A DNA stretch of 64,000 nucleotides, from assembly GCA_018266295.1 (NCBI GenBank), contig JAFEAQ010000019.1, positions 124,001 through 188,000 of the forward strand. The letters are read 5' to 3'. The stretch's first letter is position 1. Each line of letters starts with the position of its first letter. Made by a program: the position numbers and the translations under genes. The DNA comes from Bdellovibrionales bacterium (GTDB taxonomy: Bacteria; Bdellovibrionota; Bdellovibrionia; Bdellovibrionales; Bdellovibrionaceae). Positions 29,281-38,610 of the stretch are shown in pieces. The notes under the pieces were generated by a model, which was not told where the DNA came from, made no database searches, and saw only the letters and a program-made list of their open reading frames with translations.

Positions 29281-30549
29281 CTAGATTTTTGCTAGTGCGG
29301 TTTTTAAGTCTTGAATGATGTCATCGGCTTTTTCTAGGCCGATACTCAAGCGGATCGCGCGTGGGTCGATTCCAGATTCATCCTGCTTGTCAGAAGGAAT
29401 TGCTGAATGGGTCATGTAGCCCGGCACTTCGATCAATGTTTTGTTCAAGCCGAGACTCACTGCCAAAGTGATCGCGTAAGAATTATTGGCAATATCATCC
29501 ACGAACTGTTGGCAAGTGGTGAGGTCGCCTTTGAGCTGGAATGAAATCATCGTGCCTGGAGAAAATTCTTCCTCAGGAGAGAGGAGATATTTCTTCGCAA
29601 GCTCATACTGTGGATGAGATTCAAGGCCCGGGTAAGTGACTTTTTCAACTTTGGGATTTGATTCTAGGAACTGAGCCACTTTCATTGCCGTTTTCTGTTG
29701 CTCTTCAAAGCGCAATGACTGAGTTGAGATCCCGTAAACCAAGATGTGCCACGCAGAGTAGGGGTGAATAATTGCGCCGAAGTCTTTGCGGCCGATTCTT
29801 AGAAGAGTGTCGAACTCTTTACGAGTGATGACTGCTCCACCCATTTCGGTTCCGAAGCCCGAAATGTTTTTCGTCAAACTTTGGATCACCATATCCGCGC
29901 CCCATTCGAGGGGGCGAAGACCCCAAGGAGTCGCAAAGGTATTGTCGACAAGGATCAAGATCTTCTTATCATCAGCGCGCTTTTCGTTGGCCTTTTTAAC
30001 CAGGCTTGCGATTTTTTCGATGTCGATGATTTCAAGATTTGGATTGGAAACAGATTCGAAGTAAATCACGCGAACTGTAGGATCCTGGATTTCTTTTTCA
30101 AGATCTTTGGCGTTGAGATCCATCATGTGGTTTTTAATGCCAAGACGAGGAAGCCAGTTTGTGATGAGGCTATAGGTGCAACCGTAGAGCGTGCGGTGAG
30201 CAAGGATCTTATCGCCGGCTTGCATGCAGGACATGATCGCTGTGGAGATAGCTCCCATACCGCTGGCGAAGCTGACAGCGCATTCGCCGGATTCCATCAG
30301 AGCGAGTTGCTCTTCAAGCATCTTGGTCGTGGGCTCTTCGAGGCGATCGTAGATCCAGATCGGTTTGTCAGTGGCCTTGCGTTCTTCGCCAAAAGCGACG
30401 AAGCCTTGAGCACCGCGCTCGAGTGAACCAAGACGGAAAGATGTTGATGCGGTCATTGGCGGCACGATGTGGTGGCCGAACTCCCAGGCTTTGGTGGTCG
30501 AAGCGCCGTGAATGGCGCGCGTACGTTGACTAGCTTTGGTTGACTTCAT
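29281..30549 (-). CDS. Cys/Met metabolism PLP-dependent enzyme (methionine gamma-lyase / cystathionine gamma-synthase type)
   Basis: A 422-aa fold-type I PLP enzyme. It shows SFASGMGAISTA, Asp202 in LVDNTFATP, and the Schiff-base lysine at residue 227 in IQSLTKNISGFG. The C-terminal RLSIGLEKADDII motif is intact. Family members perform gamma-elimination or gamma-replacement on sulfur amino acids; which reaction occurs here cannot be decided. The ATG at 30549 has AAAGAGAAAG upstream and overlaps the end of the preceding gene by 20 bases, which suggests coupling. A longer upstream frame lies inside that gene. Confidence 0.85.
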   Translation of the reverse strand: MKSTKASQRTRAIHGASTTKAWEFGHHIVPPMTASTSFRLGSLERGAQGFVAFGEERKATDKPIWIYDRLEEPTTKMLEEQLALMESGECAVSFASGMGAISTAIMSCMQAGDKILAHRTLYGCTYSLITNWLPRLGIKNHMMDLNAKDLEKEIQDPTVRVIYFESVSNPNLEIIDIEKIASLVKKANEKRADDKKILILVDNTFATPWGLRPLEWGADMVIQSLTKNISGFGTEMGGAVITRKEFDTLLRIGRKDFGAIIHPYSAWHILVYGISTQSLRFEEQQKTAMKVAQFLESNPKVEKVTYPGLESHPQYELAKKYLLSPEEEFSPGTMISFQLKGDLTTCQQFVDDIANNSYAITLAVSLGLNKTLIEVPGYMTHSAIPSDKQDESGIDPRAIRLSIGLEKADDIIQDLKTALAKI

Positions 30550-31522
30550 ATGGCACTTTCTCTTTTCTTTGCATGTAGAAGAAGGCCCCGAACAGTCCGA
30601 ATACAAATTGAGCTACCTGAAGCGCGGTGATCACCGTTGGGCCTAAATCTGTTGCGTGACCGGTATAAATATTAAACAAGAAATAAAACGCCGCTTGCCC
30701 CACGCCGACGCCGGCAGGAGAAATCGGAATCGCCGTCGCCATAAAACCGAGAGGCGCGACGAGGAAGTAGGTCGACCAGTTCATCTCAGCACCCAAGCCA
30801 GACGCGTGACCGGCAAGAATCATAAACATGATCGAGAATGTCTGAGCCAAGAGACTGATTGCGATGCTGCCAAGGAGGTTTTTATAGTCACGGCCATAGA
30901 GGTGGAGAGATTCGTATATGCGTGTGGTTTTTGAAGCTCCCGGCAGTTTTTGCAAACGTCGGTTCACGCTGCCGCGTTTGTGCAGCTTCTGTGAAAAGAC
31001 GAGTCCAAGGCCCAATGTGGCTGCCGTGAAAAGACCCACGATCACGAGGAAAAGAACATGCAAAGAGCTGTTGCTTTGTACGAGCTGCCAGTCAAAAAGC
31101 ATCGCGAGCAAGGCCATCAAGATCATCGCGTAAAGTCCCAGCACGCGGTCCATGAGAACGCTGGTTGCTGCTGCCATGCGGGACTCTGGGAAGTCCTTGG
31201 CGAAATAGAAGGCCTTTACCAAATCTCCGCCGACGCCACCTGGCACTGCGAAGTTAAAGAAGATGCCGATCATGGTGAGCTTAAAAGTTCTCCAAGATGG
31301 CAGGTGATGGCTTTGAGTTTGAAGCAAAATGCGCCAGCGCTCGCTGGTAAGGTACATATTGGCGCCCACAAGCAGGAATGCTGGAATCAGGTACTGAGGC
31401 TGAAGCAAATTCGCGAGGGCTTTAAAGTTCAATTTTCCGGATTGCACGAGCCAGTAGATAAGGCCTACGGAAAAGACGATTTTCAGAGCTTGAATAAGAA
31501 AGTTTTTGGCCTTTTTTTGCAT
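30530..31522 (-). CDS. Flippase-like / lysylphosphatidylglycerol synthase TM-region family protein
   Basis: A 330-aa polytopic membrane protein with about eight hydrophobic segments. The PGGVGGDLVKAFYF motif after the second pair of helices and a late ISPAGVGVGQAAF motif are typical of the UPF0104 / LPG_synthase_TM family. No acyl- or lysyl-transfer domain is attached, so it is a flippase-like stand-alone form; its substrate is unknown. It is the first gene of a two-gene - strand unit with the PLP enzyme. No good Shine-Dalgarno precedes ATG 31522. Confidence 0.75.
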   Translation of the reverse strand: MQKKAKNFLIQALKIVFSVGLIYWLVQSGKLNFKALANLLQPQYLIPAFLLVGANMYLTSERWRILLQTQSHHLPSWRTFKLTMIGIFFNFAVPGGVGGDLVKAFYFAKDFPESRMAAATSVLMDRVLGLYAMILMALLAMLFDWQLVQSNSSLHVLFLVIVGLFTAATLGLGLVFSQKLHKRGSVNRRLQKLPGASKTTRIYESLHLYGRDYKNLLGSIAISLLAQTFSIMFMILAGHASGLGAEMNWSTYFLVAPLGFMATAIPISPAGVGVGQAAFYFLFNIYTGHATDLGPTVITALQVAQFVFGLFGAFFYMQRKEKVPYEVNQS

Positions 31523-31676
31523 GGAGGCAGACTAAACGAATAGGGGCGGAGTTTGCTAGATTTTTTCGGCTTTACGCAGAGGGAAAAGGCGAATGACATT
31601 CCGAATCAATCTGGGCTATTTGTAGACGATTTTGGGGCGTTTTGGTTGTATGTCTCTTTGGTCAGGAGGATCCGTC

Positions 31677-33035
31677 GTGATTCCAGCAATTTTATCAGGT
31701 GGCAGTGGCACGCGTTTGTGGCCCGTATCTCGAGCTAATTTTCCGAAACAGTTTTGTGATCTTTTCGACGACTCTTTGCAGAGTCTGACAATTAAGCGTT
31801 CGCTAAAGTTGGGAACGCCGTGGATTGTGACTGGGGCGGCTCTCAAAACCTTGACGGAAGCGAACCTTAAAGACCTCCATTTACAAAACGTAACGACGAT
31901 CTATGAACCGGTTGCGAAAAATACGGCACCTGCAGTGGCGGTGTTGGCGTATGTTCTTGTTCAGCGCGGAATGGGCGAAGAGATTGTCGGCGTCTTTCCG
32001 TCAGATCATCTGATTCAAAATACCGATGCCTTTTACAATGCTGTTGCTGAAGCGGAAGTACTCGCTCAGAAGGGTTTTGTTGTTACTTTGGGTATTAAGC
32101 CTGATCATCCGGCGACGGGCTATGGCTACATCCAAAAAGATAGAAGTTCTAATAAAGTTTTGAAGTTCCATGAGAAGCCTTCTTTCGAGACGGCTGAGAA
32201 GTTTCTCGCTTCGGGCGATTTCTTCTGGAATGCCGGTATGTTTATCTTTAAGGCGAAGACGATGCTGGAGAAATTCCAGAAGCTTCAGCCTGAAATTTAT
32301 AAAATCGTTTCTCAGTTGAAAGCGGATATGAGCAACCTCAATGAGGTTTATGCTCAATTCCCGAGCATTTCTATCGACTACGCAGTGATGGAAAAATTGA
32401 GCTCTGATGAACTCGCGTGTATTCCAGCGGACATGGCTTGGAGTGATGTTGGCTCATGGGATGCTGTTGCCCAAGTAAACGACGGGCAGCACGGTCCTAA
32501 GTCACTCGAAGTAAAGGGCCATGACAACTTCGTCTTTGGTCGCGAAAACAAAATGTACTCGTTCGTAGGCACGGATGACCTGATTGTCGTTGATACGGAA
32601 GATGCCTTGATGGTCGTGAAGAAGGGTGAATCTCAGGAAGTAAAACAGGTCGTTGAGGCTTTGCAGAAACAGGGATCTTCATTAGTTAAAGACCATGTTT
32701 TTGAAAAGCGTCCGTGGGGAGCCTTTGAAATCTTGCGTGATACAGAACACTTCAAATCGAAGGTGATTACTGTGAATCCAATGTCACAGCTTTCATATCA
32801 GTCTCATAGCAAGCGTGCTGAACACTGGATTATCACTCGCGGTGAAGGGGAAGTGGTTTTGAATGACCAGGTGATCCCGGTAAAAGCGGGCAGCCACGTG
32901 TATATTCCAACACAAGCGAAGCATCGCATGCGTAACACCTCTGAAACTGTTCTTGAGTTCGTAGAGGTACAGCTGGGCTCTTATTTCGGTGAAGACGATA
33001 TCGTTCGATACCAGGACGATTATAAGAGAACATAA
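31677..33035 (+). CDS. manC: Mannose-1-phosphate guanylyltransferase / mannose-6-phosphate isomerase
   Basis: A 452-aa two-domain enzyme of GDP-mannose synthesis. The N-terminal nucleotidyltransferase has PAILSGGSGTRLWP (residues 3-16), FPSDHLIQ and the FHEKP motif. The C-terminal cupin (from about residue 345) resembles the type II isomerase (RPWGAFEIL, SYQSHSKRAEHW, then GSHVYIPTQAKHRM). The start is GTG 31677, with AGGAGG at 31664-31669 and seven bases of spacing; upstream codons in the frame have no family similarity. It probably feeds surface polysaccharide synthesis. Confidence 0.9.
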   Translation: MIPAILSGGSGTRLWPVSRANFPKQFCDLFDDSLQSLTIKRSLKLGTPWIVTGAALKTLTEANLKDLHLQNVTTIYEPVAKNTAPAVAVLAYVLVQRGMGEEIVGVFPSDHLIQNTDAFYNAVAEAEVLAQKGFVVTLGIKPDHPATGYGYIQKDRSSNKVLKFHEKPSFETAEKFLASGDFFWNAGMFIFKAKTMLEKFQKLQPEIYKIVSQLKADMSNLNEVYAQFPSISIDYAVMEKLSSDELACIPADMAWSDVGSWDAVAQVNDGQHGPKSLEVKGHDNFVFGRENKMYSFVGTDDLIVVDTEDALMVVKKGESQEVKQVVEALQKQGSSLVKDHVFEKRPWGAFEILRDTEHFKSKVITVNPMSQLSYQSHSKRAEHWIITRGEGEVVLNDQVIPVKAGSHVYIPTQAKHRMRNTSETVLEFVEVQLGSYFGEDDIVRYQDDYKRT

Positions 33036-33084
33036 GCAAACTTAACGCGTGACTGTTTGGTAAAAGTTTAGTGAAATTTTGTTC

Positions 33085-34479
33085 ATGGGCTTTTACAAAA
33101 AACTTCTCGTGATTTTGGGTGTCCTTGTTCAGTGTCAGTTTTCCCAAGCCAATGTGCTTGGGATGGACGCGCAAACCTTTAACCCGACAACGAATGGCCT
33201 CGATTTCGTGACAGTTCACTCCTCGGCGACATTGGATCCCGGGATTGTGAATATCGGTTTCTTCTTGAACTACGCGGTGAACTCTTTGCCATATATCTAT
33301 GGCGTGAGTGGCGCCGGGCAAACGCGCACGAAGTTTAATGATACGCTCTTTTCATCGGACTTGAATTTCGGTGTCGGTTTGACGGACAACTGGGATATCG
33401 GTTTTTCTTTTCCCTATTTGATTTCACAAAACGTAGAAGATGGCAGTCAGCTAAGCCGTTATAGCCAAACGGGCATTACCGGTCAGCGCATGAACACGAA
33501 GTATCGCTTTTATAATGGCGACACTTGGGGCTGGGCTGTGGTTGCCTCTGCGGATAAGAGCTTGGTTGAGAACAATCCTTATACGGGCGAGAACCCAGGA
33601 CCAACGTTCAACTTGGAAGTCGCTACGGATGTGATGCTTTCTGAAGTTTTGTTGGGCTTTAACCTTGGTCATCGCTGGCGTTCTCCGGGGACGAGTCTGG
33701 CTTCAATTTACGGAATTTCTCCGTTGCCGAATCAATGGATTTATTCAATGGCCGCGAGTTACTTGCTGAAGAGCCTTGATACGAAGTTGATCTGGGAACT
33801 TTACGGAAGCTATCCTGATGGTAAGAGCAGCGATGCAATCACTCAGAACGTATCGGATCGTGAGAGATCTTCGCTCGAAACTCTCGTGGGAATGAAGTAC
33901 GACTGGAATACGAATCTTGCGATTCACTTCGGTGGCGGGACTGAGATCTATCACGGAACGGGAACTCCAGCGTGGCGTTTGTATTCAGGTATTAACTACG
34001 CGTTTGGTCCGGTTTGGGGTAAGAAAGATTGGCCGCCGGCTGTGGAACCAAGACGTGACGTGAAGACTTTGCCGAAGGTTCAAAACTTCACTCTGACTTT
34101 CTTGCGTTTCAAATTCGACTCGACCGAGCTTGATCCAAGTTCATACAAGAATCTTGATATCGTCGTGAAGATGGTGCGTGAAACTCCGAATGTTCAAAAG
34201 ATTACGATTGAAGGACACACGGATTCAGTCGGTTCAATCGTTTACAATCAGAAGCTGAGTCAGGCTCGTGCGACGACTGTAAAAGACTACTTGAAAACTC
34301 ACATGCCTGAAATGAGCAAAGTGGACTTCCAGGCGATCGGTTATGGTCCAACCCGCCCTATCGCGAATAATGGGAACTATCAGGGCCGTGCGAAAAACCG
34401 CCGGGTCGTCATCCGTGTCGCTCGTAAGATCATGGTGGGTGATAAACCTGAAATGGAAGAAAGTTCTCTTACATTCTAA
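33085..34479 (+). CDS. OmpA-family outer-membrane protein with beta-barrel
   Basis: A 464-aa secreted protein. A signal peptide (residues ~1-22, ending FSQA) is followed by a beta-rich ~300-residue region like an outer-membrane barrel (alternating aromatic strands, ending INYAFGPVWG). A C-terminal OmpA peptidoglycan-binding domain (residues ~340-445) has EGHTDSVGS (His378), a QARATTVKDYL segment and GRAKNRRVVIR. It probably anchors the outer membrane to the cell wall. The ATG at 33085 is preferred to the TTG six bases earlier. It converges with the SDR gene. Confidence 0.85.
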   Translation: MGFYKKLLVILGVLVQCQFSQANVLGMDAQTFNPTTNGLDFVTVHSSATLDPGIVNIGFFLNYAVNSLPYIYGVSGAGQTRTKFNDTLFSSDLNFGVGLTDNWDIGFSFPYLISQNVEDGSQLSRYSQTGITGQRMNTKYRFYNGDTWGWAVVASADKSLVENNPYTGENPGPTFNLEVATDVMLSEVLLGFNLGHRWRSPGTSLASIYGISPLPNQWIYSMAASYLLKSLDTKLIWELYGSYPDGKSSDAITQNVSDRERSSLETLVGMKYDWNTNLAIHFGGGTEIYHGTGTPAWRLYSGINYAFGPVWGKKDWPPAVEPRRDVKTLPKVQNFTLTFLRFKFDSTELDPSSYKNLDIVVKMVRETPNVQKITIEGHTDSVGSIVYNQKLSQARATTVKDYLKTHMPEMSKVDFQAIGYGPTRPIANNGNYQGRAKNRRVVIRVARKIMVGDKPEMEESSLTF

Positions 34480-34489
34480 GAGTAAGATA

Positions 34490-35932
34490 TTATTTTTGTG
34501 AATAACCGGGGACCTGTTTGCTCCACTTTGAGCGAGGCCCGTGCTGAAGATGATAGTCAAATCGCCTCATGACCCATAAGTGAATAACGGCTTGAGTGTA
34601 TTTGTAGATATACCAGGGAAGGCTCGGCGAGAAATTGTGAATGGCGGCAAGGATGTACTTTCCGTTCAGAACCTCGCGGAACTCAAGCCGGGAATCTTTC
34701 GGATTATCTTTTGAAGCCAGTAAACCGCCGACGATGTAGAAAAGCTGTCGATCCGGGGAACTTCGGGTTGTTGAAAGTTTTAGTCTTAGCAAGCTCTTTC
34801 GTAAAAAGAAGAATCGAAAGCGACAGATCGTTTCGTCGGATTGAACCATAAGAAATGGAAAAAAGAAGTGGGGGAGCCATCGCAAATATTCATGCGCGGC
34901 CCACTCCGCATTATGTCCTGCCGGCAAATGCAGGCGCTGAACTGATCTTACCAGAGAAGCTTCGTGAGAGCGCTTACGGATGGTCTTATGTGTTTTTGAA
35001 AGCGTGGGCTTAAGCTCCTTCATCTCGTGCGCTAAAGACTCATCGAGAGTCTGATAGGTATAGTAGGGAATCAGCAATTGCCTTCGGGCATCCGGTAGCA
35101 TATTGCTGCGAAGGCTTTCGACCAGAGGTTTGATCAATGTGGGGCTTGCTCCGGTGATGATGCGAACCCAGAGGACCGACAGCCGTGGATTGAAAAAGGG
35201 AACCGCAACGATCCAGCGTTTTTTTCCGAGGAGTTCGGCTGTTTTCAGCATGAGATCGCGATACGTCAAGGTGTCAGGGCCCGCGAGGTCATAGGTATGG
35301 CCTTGAGTCTCGGGATGATCGAGGCAATAACACAAACTCGCAATGACATCGCGAACGTCGATGGGTCGTAAAGAGTGAGTCGTCCAATGCGGGCAGAGCA
35401 TGAATGGCAGGCGTTTTACCAAAAGGTACATCATTTCAAATGATGATCCGCCTGCGCCAATAATCAGACCCGCGCGCAAACTTGTCAGGGGAATACCGCT
35501 CGCTCGGAGAGTTTCTTCGACTTCCCAGCGGCTTTGCAAGTGTGGTGAGAGGCTTTCTTCGAAGGGAATGATGCCGCCCAGGTAAAGGATCCGCTGAATT
35601 CCATTTTTGCGGCAAGCGCGAACAAAATTGTCAGCGAGGATCAGATCCGTGTCGCTGAAGTTTGCTTGACTCAGCCGCGCTGATGGGAGCATCGAATGCA
35701 CAAGATACACCGCTGTGTCTGCGCCAGCGCTCGCCTCTTCGATTTGTAAGAGTGAAAAGAGGTCACACTGACGCCACTCAATATGAGTCGCATCTTTGAG
35801 GGCCGGAGGAATATTTTGATAGCGCTGAAGAGCGATGACCTTATAGTCTTTCAAAGCCAAAAGCAGCCGCTGGCCGATAAAACCGGTGGCTCCTGCGACA
35901 AGAATGGTTCCTTTGGGCTTTGAGTTTTGCAT
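34490..35932 (-). CDS. NAD(P)-binding SDR/NmrA-like protein with C-terminal extension
   Basis: A 480-aa protein. Residues 1-~300 are an atypical short-chain dehydrogenase with the nucleotide motif VAGATGFIGQRL (residues ~12-23) and a VRDVIAS segment typical of NmrA/UbiE-associated sugar-epimerase-like proteins. The C-terminal ~170 residues (DUF2867-like region) have several aromatic hydrophobic stretches. Substrate unknown. There is no Shine-Dalgarno before ATG 35932; instead the palindrome GGCTA-TTT-TAGCC (35935-35947) overlaps a possible -10 (TAAAAT on the - strand) only a few bases from the ATG, so the transcript could be leaderless. Confidence 0.7.
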   Translation of the reverse strand: MQNSKPKGTILVAGATGFIGQRLLLALKDYKVIALQRYQNIPPALKDATHIEWRQCDLFSLLQIEEASAGADTAVYLVHSMLPSARLSQANFSDTDLILADNFVRACRKNGIQRILYLGGIIPFEESLSPHLQSRWEVEETLRASGIPLTSLRAGLIIGAGGSSFEMMYLLVKRLPFMLCPHWTTHSLRPIDVRDVIASLCYCLDHPETQGHTYDLAGPDTLTYRDLMLKTAELLGKKRWIVAVPFFNPRLSVLWVRIITGASPTLIKPLVESLRSNMLPDARRQLLIPYYTYQTLDESLAHEMKELKPTLSKTHKTIRKRSHEASLVRSVQRLHLPAGHNAEWAAHEYLRWLPHFFFPFLMVQSDETICRFRFFFLRKSLLRLKLSTTRSSPDRQLFYIVGGLLASKDNPKDSRLEFREVLNGKYILAAIHNFSPSLPWYIYKYTQAVIHLWVMRRFDYHLQHGPRSKWSKQVPGYSQK

Positions 35933-35978
35933 ACGGCTATTTTAGCCCATTTTTGTTGGCGAAAGAAAGTAGAGAGAC

Positions 35979-36013
35979 GGGGAAGAGAACGGAGGTGGAC
36001 CGCCCTCTTCCCC
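35979..36013 (-). terminator. Hairpin after the hemerythrin gene
   Basis: GGGGAAGAG (35979-35987) pairs perfectly with CTCTTCCCC (36005-36013), eight bases past the hemerythrin stop. The T-run on the - strand is poor (TCTCTCTACTTTCTTT), so it may be a weak terminator. A second small stem (CGCCC TAGT GGGCG, 36017-36030) covers the stop codon itself. Confidence 0.45.
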
Positions 36014-36020
36014 AGGCGCC

Positions 36021-36506
36021 CTAGTGGGCGACGTGACTTGGAATATAACGGCTTTCTGGTTCCGAGCGCGGCCCCTTCAGAAGCTCGTTGAATCTGGAGC
36101 TGTATTCCTCTCCGAGATCTTTGCGAATGTCCAAGCTCAGCATTTTTGATAGTTTTGGAAAGAACTCTTTTTCTTCCTCTTCAATATGGTGCTTAAGCAT
36201 CTCACACACGACGGTGAATTTTGCTTCCCAGACATGCTGTTCGCTGACGGTCTTCAGTTCTCTCAAAAGATGATCGACGATTCCGTGTTCTTCGAAGCCC
36301 TCGAATGCAAAGTGATTTACTTTGCTGAGATCTGTGACATTAGAATAGAGGGCGACCTCTTCACTTTGTGCGTGGGCGGGCACCACGGTAGACATTTTTT
36401 TGAAGAGTCTTTTCTTCGCTTCAAAAGTCGTCTTTTTCTGTAGACCTGCGGTGTAAAGCTTTTTGATCGTTTGATGATCTCTTTTAAGCGCGCTGACAAG
36501 TTCCAT
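36021..36506 (-). CDS. Hemerythrin-like HHE domain protein
   Basis: A 161-aa soluble four-helix protein with histidines placed as in HHE-type hemerythrins: RDHQTIKKLY, VPAHAQSEE, EEHGIVDHLL and MLKHHIEEEEKEFFP. These would bind a di-iron centre for O2, NO or iron-stress sensing or storage. The start is ATG 36506 with AAGGAG seven bases upstream; the longer frame begins within the leader. A 25-base inverted repeat lies just upstream. Its physiological role cannot be read from sequence. Confidence 0.8.
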   Translation of the reverse strand: MELVSALKRDHQTIKKLYTAGLQKKTTFEAKKRLFKKMSTVVPAHAQSEEVALYSNVTDLSKVNHFAFEGFEEHGIVDHLLRELKTVSEQHVWEAKFTVVCEMLKHHIEEEEKEFFPKLSKMLSLDIRKDLGEEYSSRFNELLKGPRSEPESRYIPSHVAH

Positions 36507-36523
36507 GGTATGTCTCCTTTGTC

Positions 36524-36548
36524 GATTCAACATTCTTAACGTTGAATC
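36524..36548 (-). promoter_or_regulatory. Inverted repeat upstream of the hemerythrin gene
   Basis: GATTCAAC (36524-36531) and GTTGAATC (36541-36548) are perfect 8-base arms separated by nine bases. It lies 18-42 bases ahead of the ATG and could be a dimeric repressor operator or a 5' UTR hairpin. No clear -35/-10 pair was identified around it. Confidence 0.45.
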
Positions 36549-36633
36549 ATTTAGAGGAGCTTGTCAGATCTTTGTTTGGAAAAGTTTTTGCGAAGAAAAA
36601 TTCAAATCGCGTCACTGTATATGGTCAGGGTGC

Positions 36634-38610
36634 TTATTCTTCGAAGACATATCTCGCGAGGGTTTGGAAGAGAACCTCGAAATCGACAGGCTTTGTCAGA
36701 TAGTCGTTGCAACCCGCTTCAATGCAGCGGTCTCGATCTTCTTTCATCGCGTGAGCTGTGAGTGCAATAATAGGTTTTTTGTAACCGCCAAGACGTAAAG
36801 TTCTTGTGGCAGTTCGTCCATCCATCACCGGCATTTGTACGTCCATCAAGATCACGTCAAACTCAGAAGAAGATGCTTTTTTAATCGCCTCTTCACCATT
36901 GTCAGCCAATGTGACAACCATATTTTGATTGGAAAGAATGCGATTCAGCAGCAGACGGTTAATTTCCGAGTCATCGACGAGGAGAACGGACTTGCCTTGA
37001 ACCCGTGAGAGAGCCCGGGCAGTTTCCTCTTTAGTGAGTTTTTCGTTTTTAGGTCCCTTCGGAGTTTCGAAAGGAATTGTGACGGTGAACACGCTGCCCT
37101 TGCCAGGAATGCTGCTTTCAAGCACGACATCACCTTGGAGCATCCGTGCCAAGTGGCGGGAGAGAACCAAGCCAAGGCCGGTTCCTTCATGTTTGCGGGA
37201 CAAGGAATTGTCCACTTGGCTAAAGCTTTTAAATAGCAAATGTTGCTTATCGATCGGGATGCCGACGCCGCTGTCTTTGATTTTGAAAATGAGGCGGTCA
37301 TTTTGAGCTTCGCAACGAATGGCCACATGTCCATAATCTGTGAACTTGATGGCGTTTCCTAAGAGGTTCATCAGGATTTGCTTCAAACGCTGAGGATCTG
37401 TATTAACGTAGTCGGGGAATGAGTCCTGGACATCGACAATGACTGAGACTTGTTTCTTGCCGAGTTTTGCTTCGCAAAGGACGCGGACTTCTTTGAGCAA
37501 TGTCTTCAAAGAGAAATCACGTTTTTCAATCTCTAGATAGCCCGCCTCTACTTTCGAGAGGTCTAAAATATCGTTGATGATCTTGGTTAAAGACTCGCCG
37601 GTTTTTTCGATAATTCCGACGTACTCGGTGCGGTCTTTTTCTGACAGGTTCGGATCTTGTAAGAGTTTGGTGAAACCAAGAATCGCGCCGAGCGGAGTCC
37701 GCATCTCATGACTCATATTAGCGAGGAAGAGGCTCTTTAAACGATTGGCTTTTTCGCTGTTCTTCAAGTCTCCGGCCATTTTGTTAAGAGTTTCAGCTAA
37801 TGAGGCGAGGTCGTCACCGGTACGGATGGGAATTTCATGTTCAAGATTACCGGAACCCAGGGCTTCAGCCGCCACTTTCAGTTCGCGCAAGCGAAGAGTA
37901 AGGCTGCGGGAAATCGAGAAGGTTAAAATCAGACCTGTGGTTTCAACGGTCAGTACGGCGAGAAACAGTGTTAGCAGCAACATATGCTGCATCCAGCGTG
38001 AACCTTCTCCGAGAGCCGTGGAGAAGCGAGACTCCATGCCTGTGAGATCGTTATTGATCTGTGAGATCTCTTCAAGCGTCGCGAGGATCTCACCATTGCT
38101 GGAGTTAGAGGAGATCTGCTGGTGAAGTTGCTGACCAAGAATCGTGAGGCGGTCTACCATGGCGTCTGCTTCAGTCCACAAAGCGATGGGCTCGGCGATA
38201 TATTTTACGTTGCGGAAACGGTCGATGAGTTTCGCGAGACCCTCGACGTCATCCGGGTGATTCTTACCCTGTAAAAATCCGCCGCGCACTGTTTCATAGT
38301 TATAGGGGTCGTTTTCGAGAATTTCATGGCGGCCGGCTCGGTCTCCGAGAATGACATCGATCTCATTAAAGAATTTTTCGTAGTAGTTTGGATCTTTGGT
38401 GCGGGCATAGTCGAAGAGACTGATCACCGCTTCTTTTTGAGCTTTAGACCAGAGGCTTTCGCCATTGACGAAGGCCCGAGCGGTCGACAGCGTGTTCATG
38501 GCAAACAGCATCGTTAAGAGTTCTGACATAACCAGGAAAGCCATAACACCGACAACGATGTATAGCTTGTTCGAGACAGATAGGTTTCGCCAGAGAGATT
38601 TAATTTTCAT
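36634..38610 (-). CDS. Membrane hybrid histidine kinase with HAMP and C-terminal receiver
   Basis: A 658-aa sensor kinase. Two membrane segments (residues ~15-41 and ~208-233) enclose a ~165-residue periplasmic helical domain. HAMP follows, then HisKA with the H-box in NMSHEMRTPLGAIL (His near 300), an N-box NLLGNAIKF, DSGVGIP and GTGLGL. The C-terminal receiver has LLVDDSEIN, the phosphoacceptor in VILMDVQMPVMDG and YLTKP. It would autophosphorylate and pass phosphate to its own receiver; no Hpt domain is in this protein. No Shine-Dalgarno is seen before ATG 38610. It is divergent from another hybrid kinase. Confidence 0.9.
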   Translation of the reverse strand: MKIKSLWRNLSVSNKLYIVVGVMAFLVMSELLTMLFAMNTLSTARAFVNGESLWSKAQKEAVISLFDYARTKDPNYYEKFFNEIDVILGDRAGRHEILENDPYNYETVRGGFLQGKNHPDDVEGLAKLIDRFRNVKYIAEPIALWTEADAMVDRLTILGQQLHQQISSNSSNGEILATLEEISQINNDLTGMESRFSTALGEGSRWMQHMLLLTLFLAVLTVETTGLILTFSISRSLTLRLRELKVAAEALGSGNLEHEIPIRTGDDLASLAETLNKMAGDLKNSEKANRLKSLFLANMSHEMRTPLGAILGFTKLLQDPNLSEKDRTEYVGIIEKTGESLTKIINDILDLSKVEAGYLEIEKRDFSLKTLLKEVRVLCEAKLGKKQVSVIVDVQDSFPDYVNTDPQRLKQILMNLLGNAIKFTDYGHVAIRCEAQNDRLIFKIKDSGVGIPIDKQHLLFKSFSQVDNSLSRKHEGTGLGLVLSRHLARMLQGDVVLESSIPGKGSVFTVTIPFETPKGPKNEKLTKEETARALSRVQGKSVLLVDDSEINRLLLNRILSNQNMVVTLADNGEEAIKKASSSEFDVILMDVQMPVMDGRTATRTLRLGGYKKPIIALTAHAMKEDRDRCIEAGCNDYLTKPVDFEVLFQTLARYVFEE

